A stretch of DNA of 64,000 bases from NCBI GenBank assembly GCA_903896015.1, contig CAITWF010000051.1:1-64000 (forward strand), in the 5' to 3' direction. Shown here one piece after another: positions 26,060 through 34,694 of the stretch. A program made the translations under genes and the position numbers. This stretch comes from an uncultured Opitutia bacterium. Its GTDB lineage: Bacteria > Verrucomicrobiota > Verrucomicrobiia > Opitutales > Opitutaceae. A model generated the notes under the pieces. The model searched no databases. It was given only the letters and a program-made list of their open reading frames with translations, and was not told the origin of the DNA. Within the stretch, counting starts at the first letter, position 1. Each line of letters begins with the position of its first letter.

Positions 26060-27151
26060 TCAGGGTTTCGGCACGACGCCGTGACCGGCGCCAATGTGCG
26101 CGACGGAAATCATTCCGCCGTCGATCGCGTAGCCGCCGTCGAAAGGATTGCTCGCGAGGAAAAACGGCGTATCGAGATCGGCGAAACTGAAGCCACCTTG
26201 CCCCGCCGCGAAACACGCCGACACCGTCATCGCGAGGATCGATTCGACATTGCCGCCGATCATAAGCGAGAGGCCGGCCTGTTTTGCGACGGCGGCAATG
26301 TCGAGCGCCTCAGCGAGGCCGGCCTTCATGAGCTTGATGTTGATCACTTGGGCCGATTTTTCAGCGACGACGCGCCGCGCATCGGCAGCGCTCGTCACGG
26401 TTTCATCGGCGGCGACGAGCCAGCCGCTCTCGGCGATAAGCGCGCGCGCGCCTTCATGATCGCCCTTGGCAAGCCATTGCTCAAGGAGCGCGGGTGCGAT
26501 GCCGCGGGCTTTAAGACCACGAACCAGTTCGCTCGCGGCGGCCCGGGAAACGCCAGCGTTGCCGTCGAGGATGAGCGGCGAGTCGGGCGCGACGGCGTGA
26601 ATCGCCGCGACACGCTCGAGATCGTGCGCCGGGCCGAGTTTGCCGCCGACCTTCACTTTGATCATGCGGATGCCGCGCTTCAGGATCGCGCGTGTGGCGT
26701 CGGCGGCTTCAGCCGCCGAGCCGGTGGTCACGGTCATGTCGGTTTCGAGTTTGGTACCCGCGGCGCCAAAGAATTTCCAAAGCGGCTCGCGATTTTGTTT
26801 CGTGAGCGCGTCAAGAAGGGCCATCTCAAAGGCGCATTGCGCGGAGCCACAAACCGCGCCGCCGCGAGCGCGAAATTCGGCGGCGAGCGCACGCCAATTT
26901 TCCAAGCTTAATTCACGGCCGACGAGCCACGGGCGCGCGGCCTCGAGCGTGGTGAGAGCATCGCGCTGCGTTTCGCCGTTGTAGGGCGGCAGCGGCGCAG
27001 CCTCGCCGTAACCGCGGGTGCCGTCGGCGAGTTCGAGCGTAGCGAGCACGTTGTTCGCCATCGCCTGCGCGCCGCCGGAGATGCCGAACGGCTCGAAGAG
27101 CGGAATGTCGAGGATCGCGACATGAAGGACGCGGATGGAGGTAGAGGCCAT
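26060..27151 (-). CDS. Enolase-superfamily enzyme, dipeptide-epimerase type
   Basis: This 363-residue protein is a member of the mandelate racemase/muconate lactonizing group. The catalytic Lys-x-Lys is in MIKVKVGG, metal ligands are expected in LILDGNAG, LLEQWL and VAADETV, and the second catalytic Lys is in VINIKLMKAG. A DxD motif in the C-terminal part (FADLDTPFF) is typical of dipeptide epimerases, which convert L-Ala-L-Glu-type dipeptides or related ones by racemising the second residue. The gene starts 4 bases after the AraC regulator stop, so it is likely cotranscribed and perhaps regulated with it. Because neighbours are sugar genes, an acid-sugar dehydratase role cannot be excluded. 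Confidence 0.85.
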   Translation of the reverse strand: MASTSIRVLHVAILDIPLFEPFGISGGAQAMANNVLATLELADGTRGYGEAAPLPPYNGETQRDALTTLEAARPWLVGRELSLENWRALAAEFRARGGAVCGSAQCAFEMALLDALTKQNREPLWKFFGAAGTKLETDMTVTTGSAAEAADATRAILKRGIRMIKVKVGGKLGPAHDLERVAAIHAVAPDSPLILDGNAGVSRAAASELVRGLKARGIAPALLEQWLAKGDHEGARALIAESGWLVAADETVTSAADARRVVAEKSAQVINIKLMKAGLAEALDIAAVAKQAGLSLMIGGNVESILAMTVSACFAAGQGGFSFADLDTPFFLASNPFDGGYAIDGGMISVAHIGAGHGVVPKP

Positions 27152-27155
27152 AAAT

Positions 27156-28058
27156 TCAACCGGCGGGCCGGTAGCGGAGCAGATTGCTGGGCGCAACGCC
27201 ATGGACGGATTTGAACGCGCGCGAAAAATGATACGGGTCGGCGAAACCCACGCGCTGCGCAGCCTCCTTCACAAGCCCGCCGTTTTCCACGAGGTGCTCG
27301 GCCGCGATATTCATTTTACGGCGCATGAGATACTGGTAGGGACTCGTGCCCTGGTAGCGGCGGAACCAGCGGCACACGCTCGAGGCCTCCACGCCGGCGG
27401 CGCGCGCAATTTCCTCGAGCGTCGCGAGCCGCTCGGCCTGCGCGTCGATCAGCGCCTTGCACCGGAGAAACGCCTCGCGCGCCGGCTCACTCGCGTGCGG
27501 CGCGAGCGAAGAGGTGTCTTCGATCTTCAGCAGCATCAGCTCGAACAGCACCGCGCAAATCCGCCGCGCCAGCGCGCCCGAGCGCTGGCCCTCGCGCAAC
27601 AGATCCTCGAGCACGCTCGTGACTTCGGCATGGGCCGCGAGCTGGCGGGCGCGCCCCGACGGCACGCCGCAGCGCCGCAGCCGCGCCGGCACCTGCGCGC
27701 CGGCAAATGCCAGGAAATATTTCACCATCGGATCGCGCGGATCAGTGTGGATTTCACAGCGCGTCGTTGGCGTGTAGGCGAAGACGAGGCCCGGGCCGAG
27801 TGGATGCGCCTTACCGTCGAGTTTAACGGAGCCGCGGCCGGACACGACGTATTCGAGCACGTAGAAGGGAAAGTTGCGGCGCGAAATCGTGTAGTCGGGG
27901 TTGCAGTGCTCGCGTCCGCCCATGACGAGCGTGAGCGCGTCGGCGCGGCGCGGCGCGAGGTTGAGGAAAAAATAGCGCGCCCCCGTGACCTGCTGTGAGA
28001 GCAGACCCGAGGCGTCAGACTGGCCGATTTTCTCCATGCAAAAGCCACATCTATCCAT
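27156..28058 (-). CDS. AraC-family transcriptional regulator
   Basis: The 300-residue regulator has an N-terminal cupin-like sensing domain (about 20-160, with FPFYVLEYVVSGRGSV and the GPGLVFAYTP turn) and a C-terminal pair of helix-turn-helix motifs (about 200-298; LATLEEIARAAGVEASSVCR, and VKEAAQRVGFADPYHFSRAF). It is divergent from the fucose-isomerase-like gene at 28147 with 88 bases between them and lies directly upstream of the epimerase, so control of both directions is likely. The ligand is probably a sugar, perhaps fucose; this is inferred from context. ATG 28037 (residue 8) is an alternative start; 28058 has a purine-rich GAGATGGG upstream. Confidence 0.9.
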   Translation of the reverse strand: MDRCGFCMEKIGQSDASGLLSQQVTGARYFFLNLAPRRADALTLVMGGREHCNPDYTISRRNFPFYVLEYVVSGRGSVKLDGKAHPLGPGLVFAYTPTTRCEIHTDPRDPMVKYFLAFAGAQVPARLRRCGVPSGRARQLAAHAEVTSVLEDLLREGQRSGALARRICAVLFELMLLKIEDTSSLAPHASEPAREAFLRCKALIDAQAERLATLEEIARAAGVEASSVCRWFRRYQGTSPYQYLMRRKMNIAAEHLVENGGLVKEAAQRVGFADPYHFSRAFKSVHGVAPSNLLRYRPAG

Positions 28059-28146
28059 TCAACCCATCTCATTTCGAGTGCATTCTTCTAGGCTCTCGCC
28101 GGCCAACTTTCTCTAGGCCACGCTCTCCACTCCAATCCCCTCTCTC

Positions 28147-29769
28147 ATGGCCAAGTCCAAAACCATCCTCCTCGTCGCCTCCGGCGATCTCCGTCAATCC
28201 GCCAACGAAGTCTGCTGGCCCGCCCAGCACGCGATGGAGCAGGCACTCACCGCGGCTGTCGCAAAACTCGGCTACAAGCTCGTGCGCGCCCACCCCTACA
28301 AGCCCGAAGTGAAGCACGGCTTCATCGGCTCGCAGAAGGAGGGCATGGAAGTGTTTTCGAAAATTGATCCGACGACGCCCCTCATCGTCGCCGAGGCGGT
28401 TTGGCAATACTCGCACCATCTCCTCCACGGACTCATCTCGCACCGTGCACCGATCCTCACCGTCGCGAACTGGAGCGGCACGTGGCCCGGTCTTGTGGGC
28501 ATGTTGAATCTCAATGGCTCGCTCACCAAGGCGGGCGTGAAGTATTCCACGCTTTGGAGCGAGGCGTTCACCGACGAGTATTTCCTCAACGGGCTCGCGA
28601 GCTGGTTGAAAACCGGCATCGCGAAACACAAAATCGCTCACGTAAAGCCGCTCGCCAAGGCGTCCGTCCCTGCGAAGGCGAACGCCATTGCGAAAAAAAT
28701 TGCCGATGATCTCCGCCGCCGGAAATCGATCATGGGCATCTTCGACGAGGGCTGCATGGGCATGTTCAACGCGATCATTCCCGACGAACTGCTGTTTCAG
28801 ACCGGCGTCTACAAGGAGCGCCTCTCGCAGTCCGCGCTCTACTACGGCGCCACGCAGGTGAGCGACGCCGAAGCGCGCTCCGTCTACGACTGGCTCGTCG
28901 CGAAGGGCATGAAATTCCACCTCGGCCCGAACGAGGCCACCGATCTCACCGAGAATCAGATTCTCTGGCAGTGCAAAACCTACGTCGCCGCGCTGCGCAT
29001 CGCCGACGAATTCGGCTGCGAATCGATCGGCATCCAATACCAGCAGGGCCTGAAGGATCTCCTGCCCGCGAGCGATCTCGTCGAAGGCATCCTCAACAAC
29101 TCCGATCGACCACCAGTGAAAAACGCCGCCGGCCAGGTCATCCGCGCCGGCCAGCCGCTCACTCACTTCAACGAAGTCGACGAATGCGCCGGCCTCGACG
29201 GCTTGTTCACGAACCGCGTCCACACCGCGCTCGGCCAGCCCGTCGAAAACACGCTCCACGATCTGCGCTGGGGCGATCGCGACTGGTCAGGAACGACGGA
29301 CGACTACGTGTGGGTGTTTCTCATTTCCGGCAGCGCGCCGCCCGCGCACCACATCGACGGCTACAAGGGCACCGACTCCCTCCGCCAGCCGCCGATGTAT
29401 TTTCGTCTCGGTGGCGGCACGGTGCGCGGCATCGCCAAGCCCGGCGAGATTGTGTGGAGTCGCGTCTTCGTCGAAGCCGGCAAGCTCAAGATGGATCTCG
29501 GCCGCGCCAAGGTCATCGCGCTCCCGCAGGCTGAGACCGAGCGCCGCTGGAAAGAGACGACCGTGCAATGGCCGATCATGCACGCAGTCACCTACGGCGT
29601 CTCGCGCGATCAGATGATGGCGCGCCACAAGGCCAACCATATCCAGGTCGCCTACGCGAATTCCGCGAAGGACGCCGACCTCGCGCTCTACACGAAAGCC
29701 GCCCTCGCCCGCGAACTGGGCCTTGAGGTTTGCGTGTGCGGCACGAAGGCTGACGGAAAACAGCTGTGA
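28147..29769 (+). CDS. L-fucose/L-arabinose-isomerase-like protein
   Basis: The 540-residue cytoplasmic protein has no signal peptide and resembles the fucose-isomerase superfamily (ketol isomerases that change L-fucose to L-fuculose with Mn2+). Supporting text includes [16 protein letters not shown] and a late block with [19 protein letters not shown] and [11 protein letters not shown], which supply acidic and His residues suited to metal binding. I could not assign the metal ligands one by one, so the exact reaction is uncertain. It is followed by the GH29 fucosidase and is divergent from an AraC regulator. Fucose released by GH29 or GH95 would be its natural substrate. No kinase or aldolase gene of the pathway is in the window. 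Confidence 0.65.
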   Translation: MAKSKTILLVASGDLRQSANEVCWPAQHAMEQALTAAVAKLGYKLVRAHPYKPEVKHGFIGSQKEGMEVFSKIDPTTPLIVAEAVWQYSHHLLHGLISHRAPILTVANWSGTWPGLVGMLNLNGSLTKAGVKYSTLWSEAFTDEYFLNGLASWLKTGIAKHKIAHVKPLAKASVPAKANAIAKKIADDLRRRKSIMGIFDEGCMGMFNAIIPDELLFQTGVYKERLSQSALYYGATQVSDAEARSVYDWLVAKGMKFHLGPNEATDLTENQILWQCKTYVAALRIADEFGCESIGIQYQQGLKDLLPASDLVEGILNNSDRPPVKNAAGQVIRAGQPLTHFNEVDECAGLDGLFTNRVHTALGQPVENTLHDLRWGDRDWSGTTDDYVWVFLISGSAPPAHHIDGYKGTDSLRQPPMYFRLGGGTVRGIAKPGEIVWSRVFVEAGKLKMDLGRAKVIALPQAETERRWKETTVQWPIMHAVTYGVSRDQMMARHKANHIQVAYANSAKDADLALYTKAALARELGLEVCVCGTKADGKQL

Positions 29770-29824
29770 ATTTTGCGGTCGAGCGCGTTGCCACCAAAGC
29801 GCTTCGCTCTTCCGCTCCAAACCA

Positions 29825-29844
29825 GCGCGTTAAGGCCAACGCGC
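29825..29844 (+). promoter_or_regulatory. Hairpin just before GH29 start codon
   Basis: GCGCGTT-AAGGCC-AACGCGC is a perfect 7-bp inverted repeat ending 7 bases before ATG 29852, where the ribosome site should be. It could form an RNA hairpin that lowers GH29 translation or a protein operator. There is no visible Shine-Dalgarno sequence outside it. Confidence 0.4.
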
Positions 29845-29851
29845 TTCACCT

Positions 29852-31507
29852 ATGAAAACCCCGCTCCGTTTCTTTGCACCGCTTCTCGTCGGCGCCGCGT
29901 GCGCTTTTGGGCAAACCGCCCCCGCGCCCGCCTACTCCACCGCCATCAGCGAACGAACCGACATCAAAACCTACGATGCGGCGCAGCAGGCGCGCATGAA
30001 ATGGTTCAACGACGCGCGGCTCGGCATGTTCATCCACTGGGGCCTTTATGCCGTCCCCGCCGGCCAGTGGCCTGGCCGCACCGACAAAAACCGCGCCGAA
30101 TGGATCATGATTCAGGAGGATATTTCGTCCGCCGAATACGAGAAACTCGCGCCGCAGTTCAACCCGGTGAAGTTCGATGCGAAGGCGTGGGTCGCCGTCG
30201 CGAAGGCCGCCGGCATGAAATACATCGTCATCACCGCGAAGCACCACGACGGGTTTTCGATGTATGACTCGAAGGCCTCACCCTACAACATCGTCGCCGC
30301 CACGCCGTTCAAGCGGGACCCGCTGAAGGAACTCGCCACCGCCTGCCACGACGCCGGCATCGTCTTCTGCGTCTACTATTCAATCGCCGACTGGCACCAC
30401 CCCGAGTCGCCCGCGCCCTATTCGCAGAGGGCTCGCGACCCGGTCACGGGAAAAAACAACCCGAACCGCGGCTTTCACGGCAACCCGAAGCCCGACGCCG
30501 ACGTGAAGAAATACGACGCCTACATGCGCGCCCAGGTCCGCGAACTGCTGACCAACTACGGCCCGATCGGGATTGTCTGGTTCGACGGCGGCGGCGCGTT
30601 TCGCGTCGAAGGCCGCGCGCAAATTCTCGAGGCCGATCAAATGGCCGCGATGATCCACCAGTTGCAGCCCGCCGCGCTCATCAACAATCGCCTCGGCTTC
30701 GACGCCGATTATGGCACGCCCGAGCAGCGCATCCCCGGCGGAAAAACCGTCGAGCCGTTCGAAGTCTGCATGACTCTTAACGGCCACTGGGGCTACAACC
30801 GCTTCGACGACAAATGGAAATCGCCCGCGACCGTCATCCGCAACATCGCCGACATCGTGAGCAAGGGCGGCAACTATCTCCTCAACGTCGGCCCGACCGC
30901 CCAGGGTGAAATTCCCGCCGCGGGCATCGACATCCTGAAAAAAGTCGGCGCGTGGACCACGCTCAACGCCGCCGCGATCTATGGCGCGGGTCCGACACCG
31001 TTCGGCGACGAGCTTGGCTACGAAGACGCGTCGAAGAAAGACAAGGAGGGCAAACCGCTTTGGATCGATCGCAACGACTGGCGCTGCACGACGCAGCCCG
31101 GAAAACTATTCTTTACGCTGCTCAACTGGCCCGGCGAAAAGTTCTCGCTCCCGAAATTCCCAAACACGCTCACCCGTGCCTACCTACTCGCCGATCCGGC
31201 GCACACTGCGCTGAAAGTCGCGGGCGGAGCTGTCGCGCTGCCTGCGTCCGCTCCCACCGAACTCGCCCCCGTGCTGTGTGTCGAGATCGAGGGCAACATC
31301 ACCCCGAGTCGCGCGACCGAAAAGCTCGACGTGCAAAAAAACCAAAGACTCCTGAGCGCCCCCCACCGGCGGGGGGCGTCCGTCCACGGCGTCCCTGCGT
31401 CGCTCTATTTTTTCGCACTGAGATTCTTTTCCAAAAACGCCAGCGCCACCGGCCGGAGATCGCGCGGGAGCGGTTTCTTGTTCCACGTCTCCCAGTCAAA
31501 CGTGTGA
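29852..31507 (+). CDS. GH29 alpha-L-fucosidase
   Basis: A retaining exo-fucosidase with signal peptide (residues 1-20, ending CAFGQ). The catalytic nucleophile is Asp245 in GIVWFDGGGAF; substrate-binding His residues are in MFIHWGLYAVP and VITAKHHDGFSMYD; SKGGNYLLNVGPTAQGE is a family hallmark. As read, the frame gives 551 residues and overlaps the convergent esterase by about 100 bases. The last 55 residues look non-native and cross a GC hairpin. One base fewer in the A7 tract at 31335-31341 gives a stop at 31353-31355 just before the hairpin and a 500-residue protein, closer to the expected end. A base-call error or slippage is possible. It lies 82 bases after the fucose-isomerase-like gene. 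Confidence 0.92.
   Translation: MKTPLRFFAPLLVGAACAFGQTAPAPAYSTAISERTDIKTYDAAQQARMKWFNDARLGMFIHWGLYAVPAGQWPGRTDKNRAEWIMIQEDISSAEYEKLAPQFNPVKFDAKAWVAVAKAAGMKYIVITAKHHDGFSMYDSKASPYNIVAATPFKRDPLKELATACHDAGIVFCVYYSIADWHHPESPAPYSQRARDPVTGKNNPNRGFHGNPKPDADVKKYDAYMRAQVRELLTNYGPIGIVWFDGGGAFRVEGRAQILEADQMAAMIHQLQPAALINNRLGFDADYGTPEQRIPGGKTVEPFEVCMTLNGHWGYNRFDDKWKSPATVIRNIADIVSKGGNYLLNVGPTAQGEIPAAGIDILKKVGAWTTLNAAAIYGAGPTPFGDELGYEDASKKDKEGKPLWIDRNDWRCTTQPGKLFFTLLNWPGEKFSLPKFPNTLTRAYLLADPAHTALKVAGGAVALPASAPTELAPVLCVEIEGNITPSRATEKLDVQKNQRLLSAPHRRGASVHGVPASLYFFALRFFSKNASATGRRSRGSGFLFHVSQSNV
31357..31378. terminator. Hairpin between convergent GH29 and esterase genes
   Basis: An 8-bp GC stem (CGCCCCCC at 31357-31364 with GGGGGGCG at 31371-31378) has the loop ACCGGC. 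On the minus strand it is followed after 15 bases by a T-rich stretch (TTTGGTTTTTTTG); on the plus strand the T-run is missing. It lies between the likely end of GH29 and the esterase stop at 31405, where a two-way terminator would be expected. Confidence 0.5.
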
Positions 31508-32310
31508 CCGATGCCGTCGAGAAAAACTGCCTCGTGCTCCACCCCGCGCTCCGTCAGCACGCGCACGAGCTCCTCCGACTGCGTAAAATCCACGGTGGGA
31601 TCGGCGTGGCCGTGCAACACGAGCACCGGCGGGCAGCCTTTCGCGGCGTGCGTCACCGGTGAAGCCGCGACGAGCAACGGATCGTCCTCCGTCGTCGCGC
31701 CAAACACGGTGCGCGAGCTGCCCATAAGTTTGCGCATCGGCGTGGGCTCACCGTTCGGAGTCGTCTCCTTGCGCGTAAGCAGATCCGTCGGCCCATACAT
31801 GTCGATCACGCAGCGCACCGCGCTCGACACACCGGGATACGGTGCATCGGGTTCGAGCCCCTTTTTGTCAGTCGTAAAGCCGACCATTAGCGCGAGGTGT
31901 CCGCCTGCCGATCCGCCTGCAACCGCGATGCGCGCGAGATCGACGTGATACTCAGAGGCGTGCGCCCGCAGAAAACGCACGGCATTCTTGCAGTCGAGGA
32001 GGCACGTCGGCCACGCACCGGCACCCAGACGGTAGTCGATGCTGACCGCAACATAGCCGGCGTTTGTGAGTGTGCCGCAAATTTCCTTCGCGCGCGCCTC
32101 GTTCTTCGTGCCACCGGTCCAACCGCCGCCGTGAATCCACACGACTGCGGGTGAAAGTTTTCCCGCCGCCGGCGGAGTCGGCAGATAAACGTCCAGCTTC
32201 TCGGCACGATCGGGCGCGAGATAGGCGACGTCTTTGATCAAAGTAGGCTCGGCCAGAACGAGGGCTGGCGCGAGAAACAGCGCCGCAAGGATCGGATGTT
32301 GGATTTTCAT
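31405..32310 (-). CDS. Alpha/beta-hydrolase, exported esterase
   Basis: The 301-residue protein has a signal peptide (1-20) and the HSL/BD-FAE type esterase fold. The oxyanion motif is HGGGWTGG (His60), the nucleophile Ser134 is in GGSAGGH, and the Asp and His are in HGHADPTVD and GIGHTFDW. Such enzymes remove small acyl groups from sugars. It is the last of ten closely packed minus-strand genes that also encode malonate uptake and activation, so removal of a malonyl or acetyl group from a glycan is plausible. It starts 9 bases after the stop of the BNR-type protein. Its stop is convergent with GH29. Confidence 0.9.
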   Translation of the reverse strand: MKIQHPILAALFLAPALVLAEPTLIKDVAYLAPDRAEKLDVYLPTPPAAGKLSPAVVWIHGGGWTGGTKNEARAKEICGTLTNAGYVAVSIDYRLGAGAWPTCLLDCKNAVRFLRAHASEYHVDLARIAVAGGSAGGHLALMVGFTTDKKGLEPDAPYPGVSSAVRCVIDMYGPTDLLTRKETTPNGEPTPMRKLMGSSRTVFGATTEDDPLLVAASPVTHAAKGCPPVLVLHGHADPTVDFTQSEELVRVLTERGVEHEAVFLDGIGHTFDWETWNKKPLPRDLRPVALAFLEKNLSAKK

Positions 32311-32319
32311 GGGGAAATT

Positions 32320-33708
32320 TCAGGAGCCCACCCGCACCGCGTCGCTCAGTTCGGTTTCGGGCAGATCGTAGAGGCGCAGTTCGGCCGGCGGCGGCGCGGA
32401 CTCCCGCGGCAGGTCGCGATTGCGACCGAGCGTTTCCCAGCGCAACACCCACCGCCGGCCCTCGGCGCGCACGCTAATCGACTGCACTTCCATGCCCGGG
32501 TAATCGCTACGCACACGCCGCAAACCTTCCGGCAGCGGCGGATCCAACGGCGGCAGCTCGACGGTTCGTTCGAGTGTGTCCGCCCGCAAACGCCAACGCC
32601 CGCTCCCGTGCGCCGCCGTGGAAAAATTGACCGTAATCGCACCGCCTTTCTCAACGTGCGCGGCTCCGATCGAAACTTCGGCCACAAGCGATCCGCCGCC
32701 GGAAAAATTCCACCGAAAATCCCAGTCGCTCAGCTGCACGAGGTCCCAGCCGCCACCCGCGTGCGGACGCGCTGCATAGGCTTGGGAGTTTCCGTGCGCA
32801 TCATAGCGGTGGTAGGTCACGATCGGGCGATTGGCCGCATCGAAGCCGATCGCCTGCGTCATGTTGATCAGGCCCTCTTTCACCTTCGCCGGATCGATCA
32901 GGTCGCTCGTCGCGAGCGTGATCGGCAGCCTGAGGGATTCGCCGCGGCTGTTTTCCCAGTGCACGAGGTCGCGGCTGCGCGCGTAGCTCAGCGCATGGTT
33001 CGTCTCGGCGACGGGCGACTCGCGCCACATCCACACGAGGTGAAAATAGCCGTCCGGCCCGAGCGTGGGCTCGGTCGCGTAGGCGTTGCGGTGGCCCTCG
33101 CCATCGAGCAGCGGTGTGTCGAGCAGCCGCCGCCAGGTGCGCGTCGCGGAGTCATAAACATTGTAGAGATCGGCGCCATTGCCGCTCGCGCCGTCACGGT
33201 AGCGAAACACGAGATCGCCGGCGGCGGTTTTGAAGAATACGGGATACGTGCAGCGCGTTTCGCGATCGCCCGTCATCCGATCGAGGCGCTCAAGCGTCGC
33301 GACATCGAATGGCGCGCGCGTCCGGTAATACACGAGCGGGTTGACGTGCATGTTGCCCGAGACGTGCAGGCATCCCTCGCGGTCGAGCGCGAGTTTGAGG
33401 AAATTATGGCTGTCCCAATTCGTGATGTTCGAATCGCGGTTCGCTCCCGGCACGGACACGCCCGGCGGCTGCACGCGCGTCCATTTTTTGTCACCGAGTT
33501 TTCGCCCCACGATCGTGAGCCGGCGCTCAGCGTCGTAGTAGGCGATGAACTGGTGCCCTCGCTCCGTCAGCAGTGCAAAGCTCACCGGGTGCCCCGTCCA
33601 CACGCGATCGATCAGCTCTCCCGCGGCTTCGGCGGCGTGACCCAGCCGCGCGGATGCCAACGTGAGGACGACAATGCCGAGACGGACGAGGGCACGAAGG
33701 GACAACAT
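32320..33708 (-). CDS. BNR_4-type beta-propeller protein
   Basis: Of 462 residues from ATG 33708, the first ~28 form a signal peptide (LVRLGIVVLTLASARLGHAA). The rest is a repeated-blade protein with the WDSHNFLKLALDREGCLHV and SGNMHVNPLVYYRTR blocks typical of BNR_4 proteins. Members of this fold include polysaccharide lyases of PL24/25-type and sialidase-like glycosidases; others have no proven activity. A lyase or hydrolase role on an acidic glycan is therefore possible but not shown. The frame extends to 33921, but that would overlap the next gene, so the ATG with a signal peptide was chosen. Gap to the upstream gene is 5 bases. Confidence 0.8.
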   Translation of the reverse strand: MLSLRALVRLGIVVLTLASARLGHAAEAAGELIDRVWTGHPVSFALLTERGHQFIAYYDAERRLTIVGRKLGDKKWTRVQPPGVSVPGANRDSNITNWDSHNFLKLALDREGCLHVSGNMHVNPLVYYRTRAPFDVATLERLDRMTGDRETRCTYPVFFKTAAGDLVFRYRDGASGNGADLYNVYDSATRTWRRLLDTPLLDGEGHRNAYATEPTLGPDGYFHLVWMWRESPVAETNHALSYARSRDLVHWENSRGESLRLPITLATSDLIDPAKVKEGLINMTQAIGFDAANRPIVTYHRYDAHGNSQAYAARPHAGGGWDLVQLSDWDFRWNFSGGGSLVAEVSIGAAHVEKGGAITVNFSTAAHGSGRWRLRADTLERTVELPPLDPPLPEGLRRVRSDYPGMEVQSISVRAEGRRWVLRWETLGRNRDLPRESAPPPAELRLYDLPETELSDAVRVGS

Positions 33709-33713
33709 GCGAC

Positions 33714-34694
33714 TTATCGTTTGACGGCGGGCACGTCGGACGACCAGTCGATTTCCACCCGCGAGAGATACCAGGTTTTCCCTTTGTCGCGGTTGCCCTG
33801 ATAAAAAAGCCACGTGCGACCGTCGCGATCCGCGAAGGAGCCGGGATGGCCGGACTCGGAGGCGTTCCATGCGTCCGGCGCGCCGTTCGGCAGGAGCGGC
33901 TGGACCGACGCACGCGTCCAAGTGAGTCCATCGCTCGAGGAGGCGGCGCCAATTTGCTGCGGCTCGTTGTTGTAGCCGCCAGCGTAAAACATCCAGAGCG
34001 TGTCACCGCGCCGGACGATCGTCGGAGCCTCGATGCAGTTGCGCTCCCACGGCAGCTCCGGCTTCAGGACCGGCGCATCGACAAGCTGGCGCCATTGTCC
34101 TCGGGCGTAGTCGGACGCGAGCGGAGCTGCGGCCACGCCGATCATCTGCACTTTCATCGCCGGATCGCGCGTCGCGAAGAACAGCAGCAGGCGATCGCCG
34201 AGCGGCACCACCTCCGCATCAATCGCCCGACCAACGGTCCACGCGCCGTGCGGCGAGAAAACTGGGTTCGTCGGCTCCCGCGTGAAATGGACGCCATCAT
34301 CGGACCAGGCGTGGCAGATCGCGTCTTTCGGACCGTTACCGTAGGTTTGGTAGAACAAATGCACGCGCCCGTCATGGACCCAAGCGCCCGGCGCGCAGAG
34401 TCCCTGACGATCGCATTCCTGCGCGGGCAACAACTCGCCAATCTTGGTCCAGTGCTCCAAGTCGCGGCTTTCGGCGATGCCGATAGCCCAGCCGTCGTTC
34501 GATCGCTTGTCGCCAAACGGCGGGATGGAATAATACATCAGCGCGCGCTCACCGAACCGGATGACCGAGGGATCCTTCGAGAACGGGCGGCCGCGTGACT
34601 CGTCCGCCCAATACATCGACGGCAGCGGCGGCGCGGCACGGGCCGCGACCAGTCCCGCCATGAGAAGCAACCCAATCTTCGCGACCTTCATCAT
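33714..34694 (-). CDS. Five-bladed beta-propeller glycoside hydrolase (GH43/GH117-like)
   Basis: This 326-residue exported protein has a signal peptide (about 1-20) and a fold of the GH32/43/62/117 kind. Candidate acidic residues are Asp in FSKDPSVIRF, Asp-Ala-Glu in GRAIDAEVVP and Glu in NCIEAPTIV, in the order of base, transition-state stabiliser and acid in such enzymes. Repeated HLFYQTY, LLLFFATRD, LWMFYAGGYNNEP and TWLFYQGNRDKG segments mark the blades. Which family it belongs to cannot be decided without alignment. It overlaps the start side of the operon tightly: its start codon overlaps the stop of the agarase-like gene by 4 bases (34691-34694), so the two are translationally coupled. 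Confidence 0.75.
   Translation of the reverse strand: MMKVAKIGLLLMAGLVAARAAPPLPSMYWADESRGRPFSKDPSVIRFGERALMYYSIPPFGDKRSNDGWAIGIAESRDLEHWTKIGELLPAQECDRQGLCAPGAWVHDGRVHLFYQTYGNGPKDAICHAWSDDGVHFTREPTNPVFSPHGAWTVGRAIDAEVVPLGDRLLLFFATRDPAMKVQMIGVAAAPLASDYARGQWRQLVDAPVLKPELPWERNCIEAPTIVRRGDTLWMFYAGGYNNEPQQIGAASSSDGLTWTRASVQPLLPNGAPDAWNASESGHPGSFADRDGRTWLFYQGNRDKGKTWYLSRVEIDWSSDVPAVKR

Noticed and set aside
33709-33921. Extended start of the BNR_4 protein
   Set aside because: The extension overlaps the next gene and lacks export-signal character; ATG 33708 begins a signal peptide.
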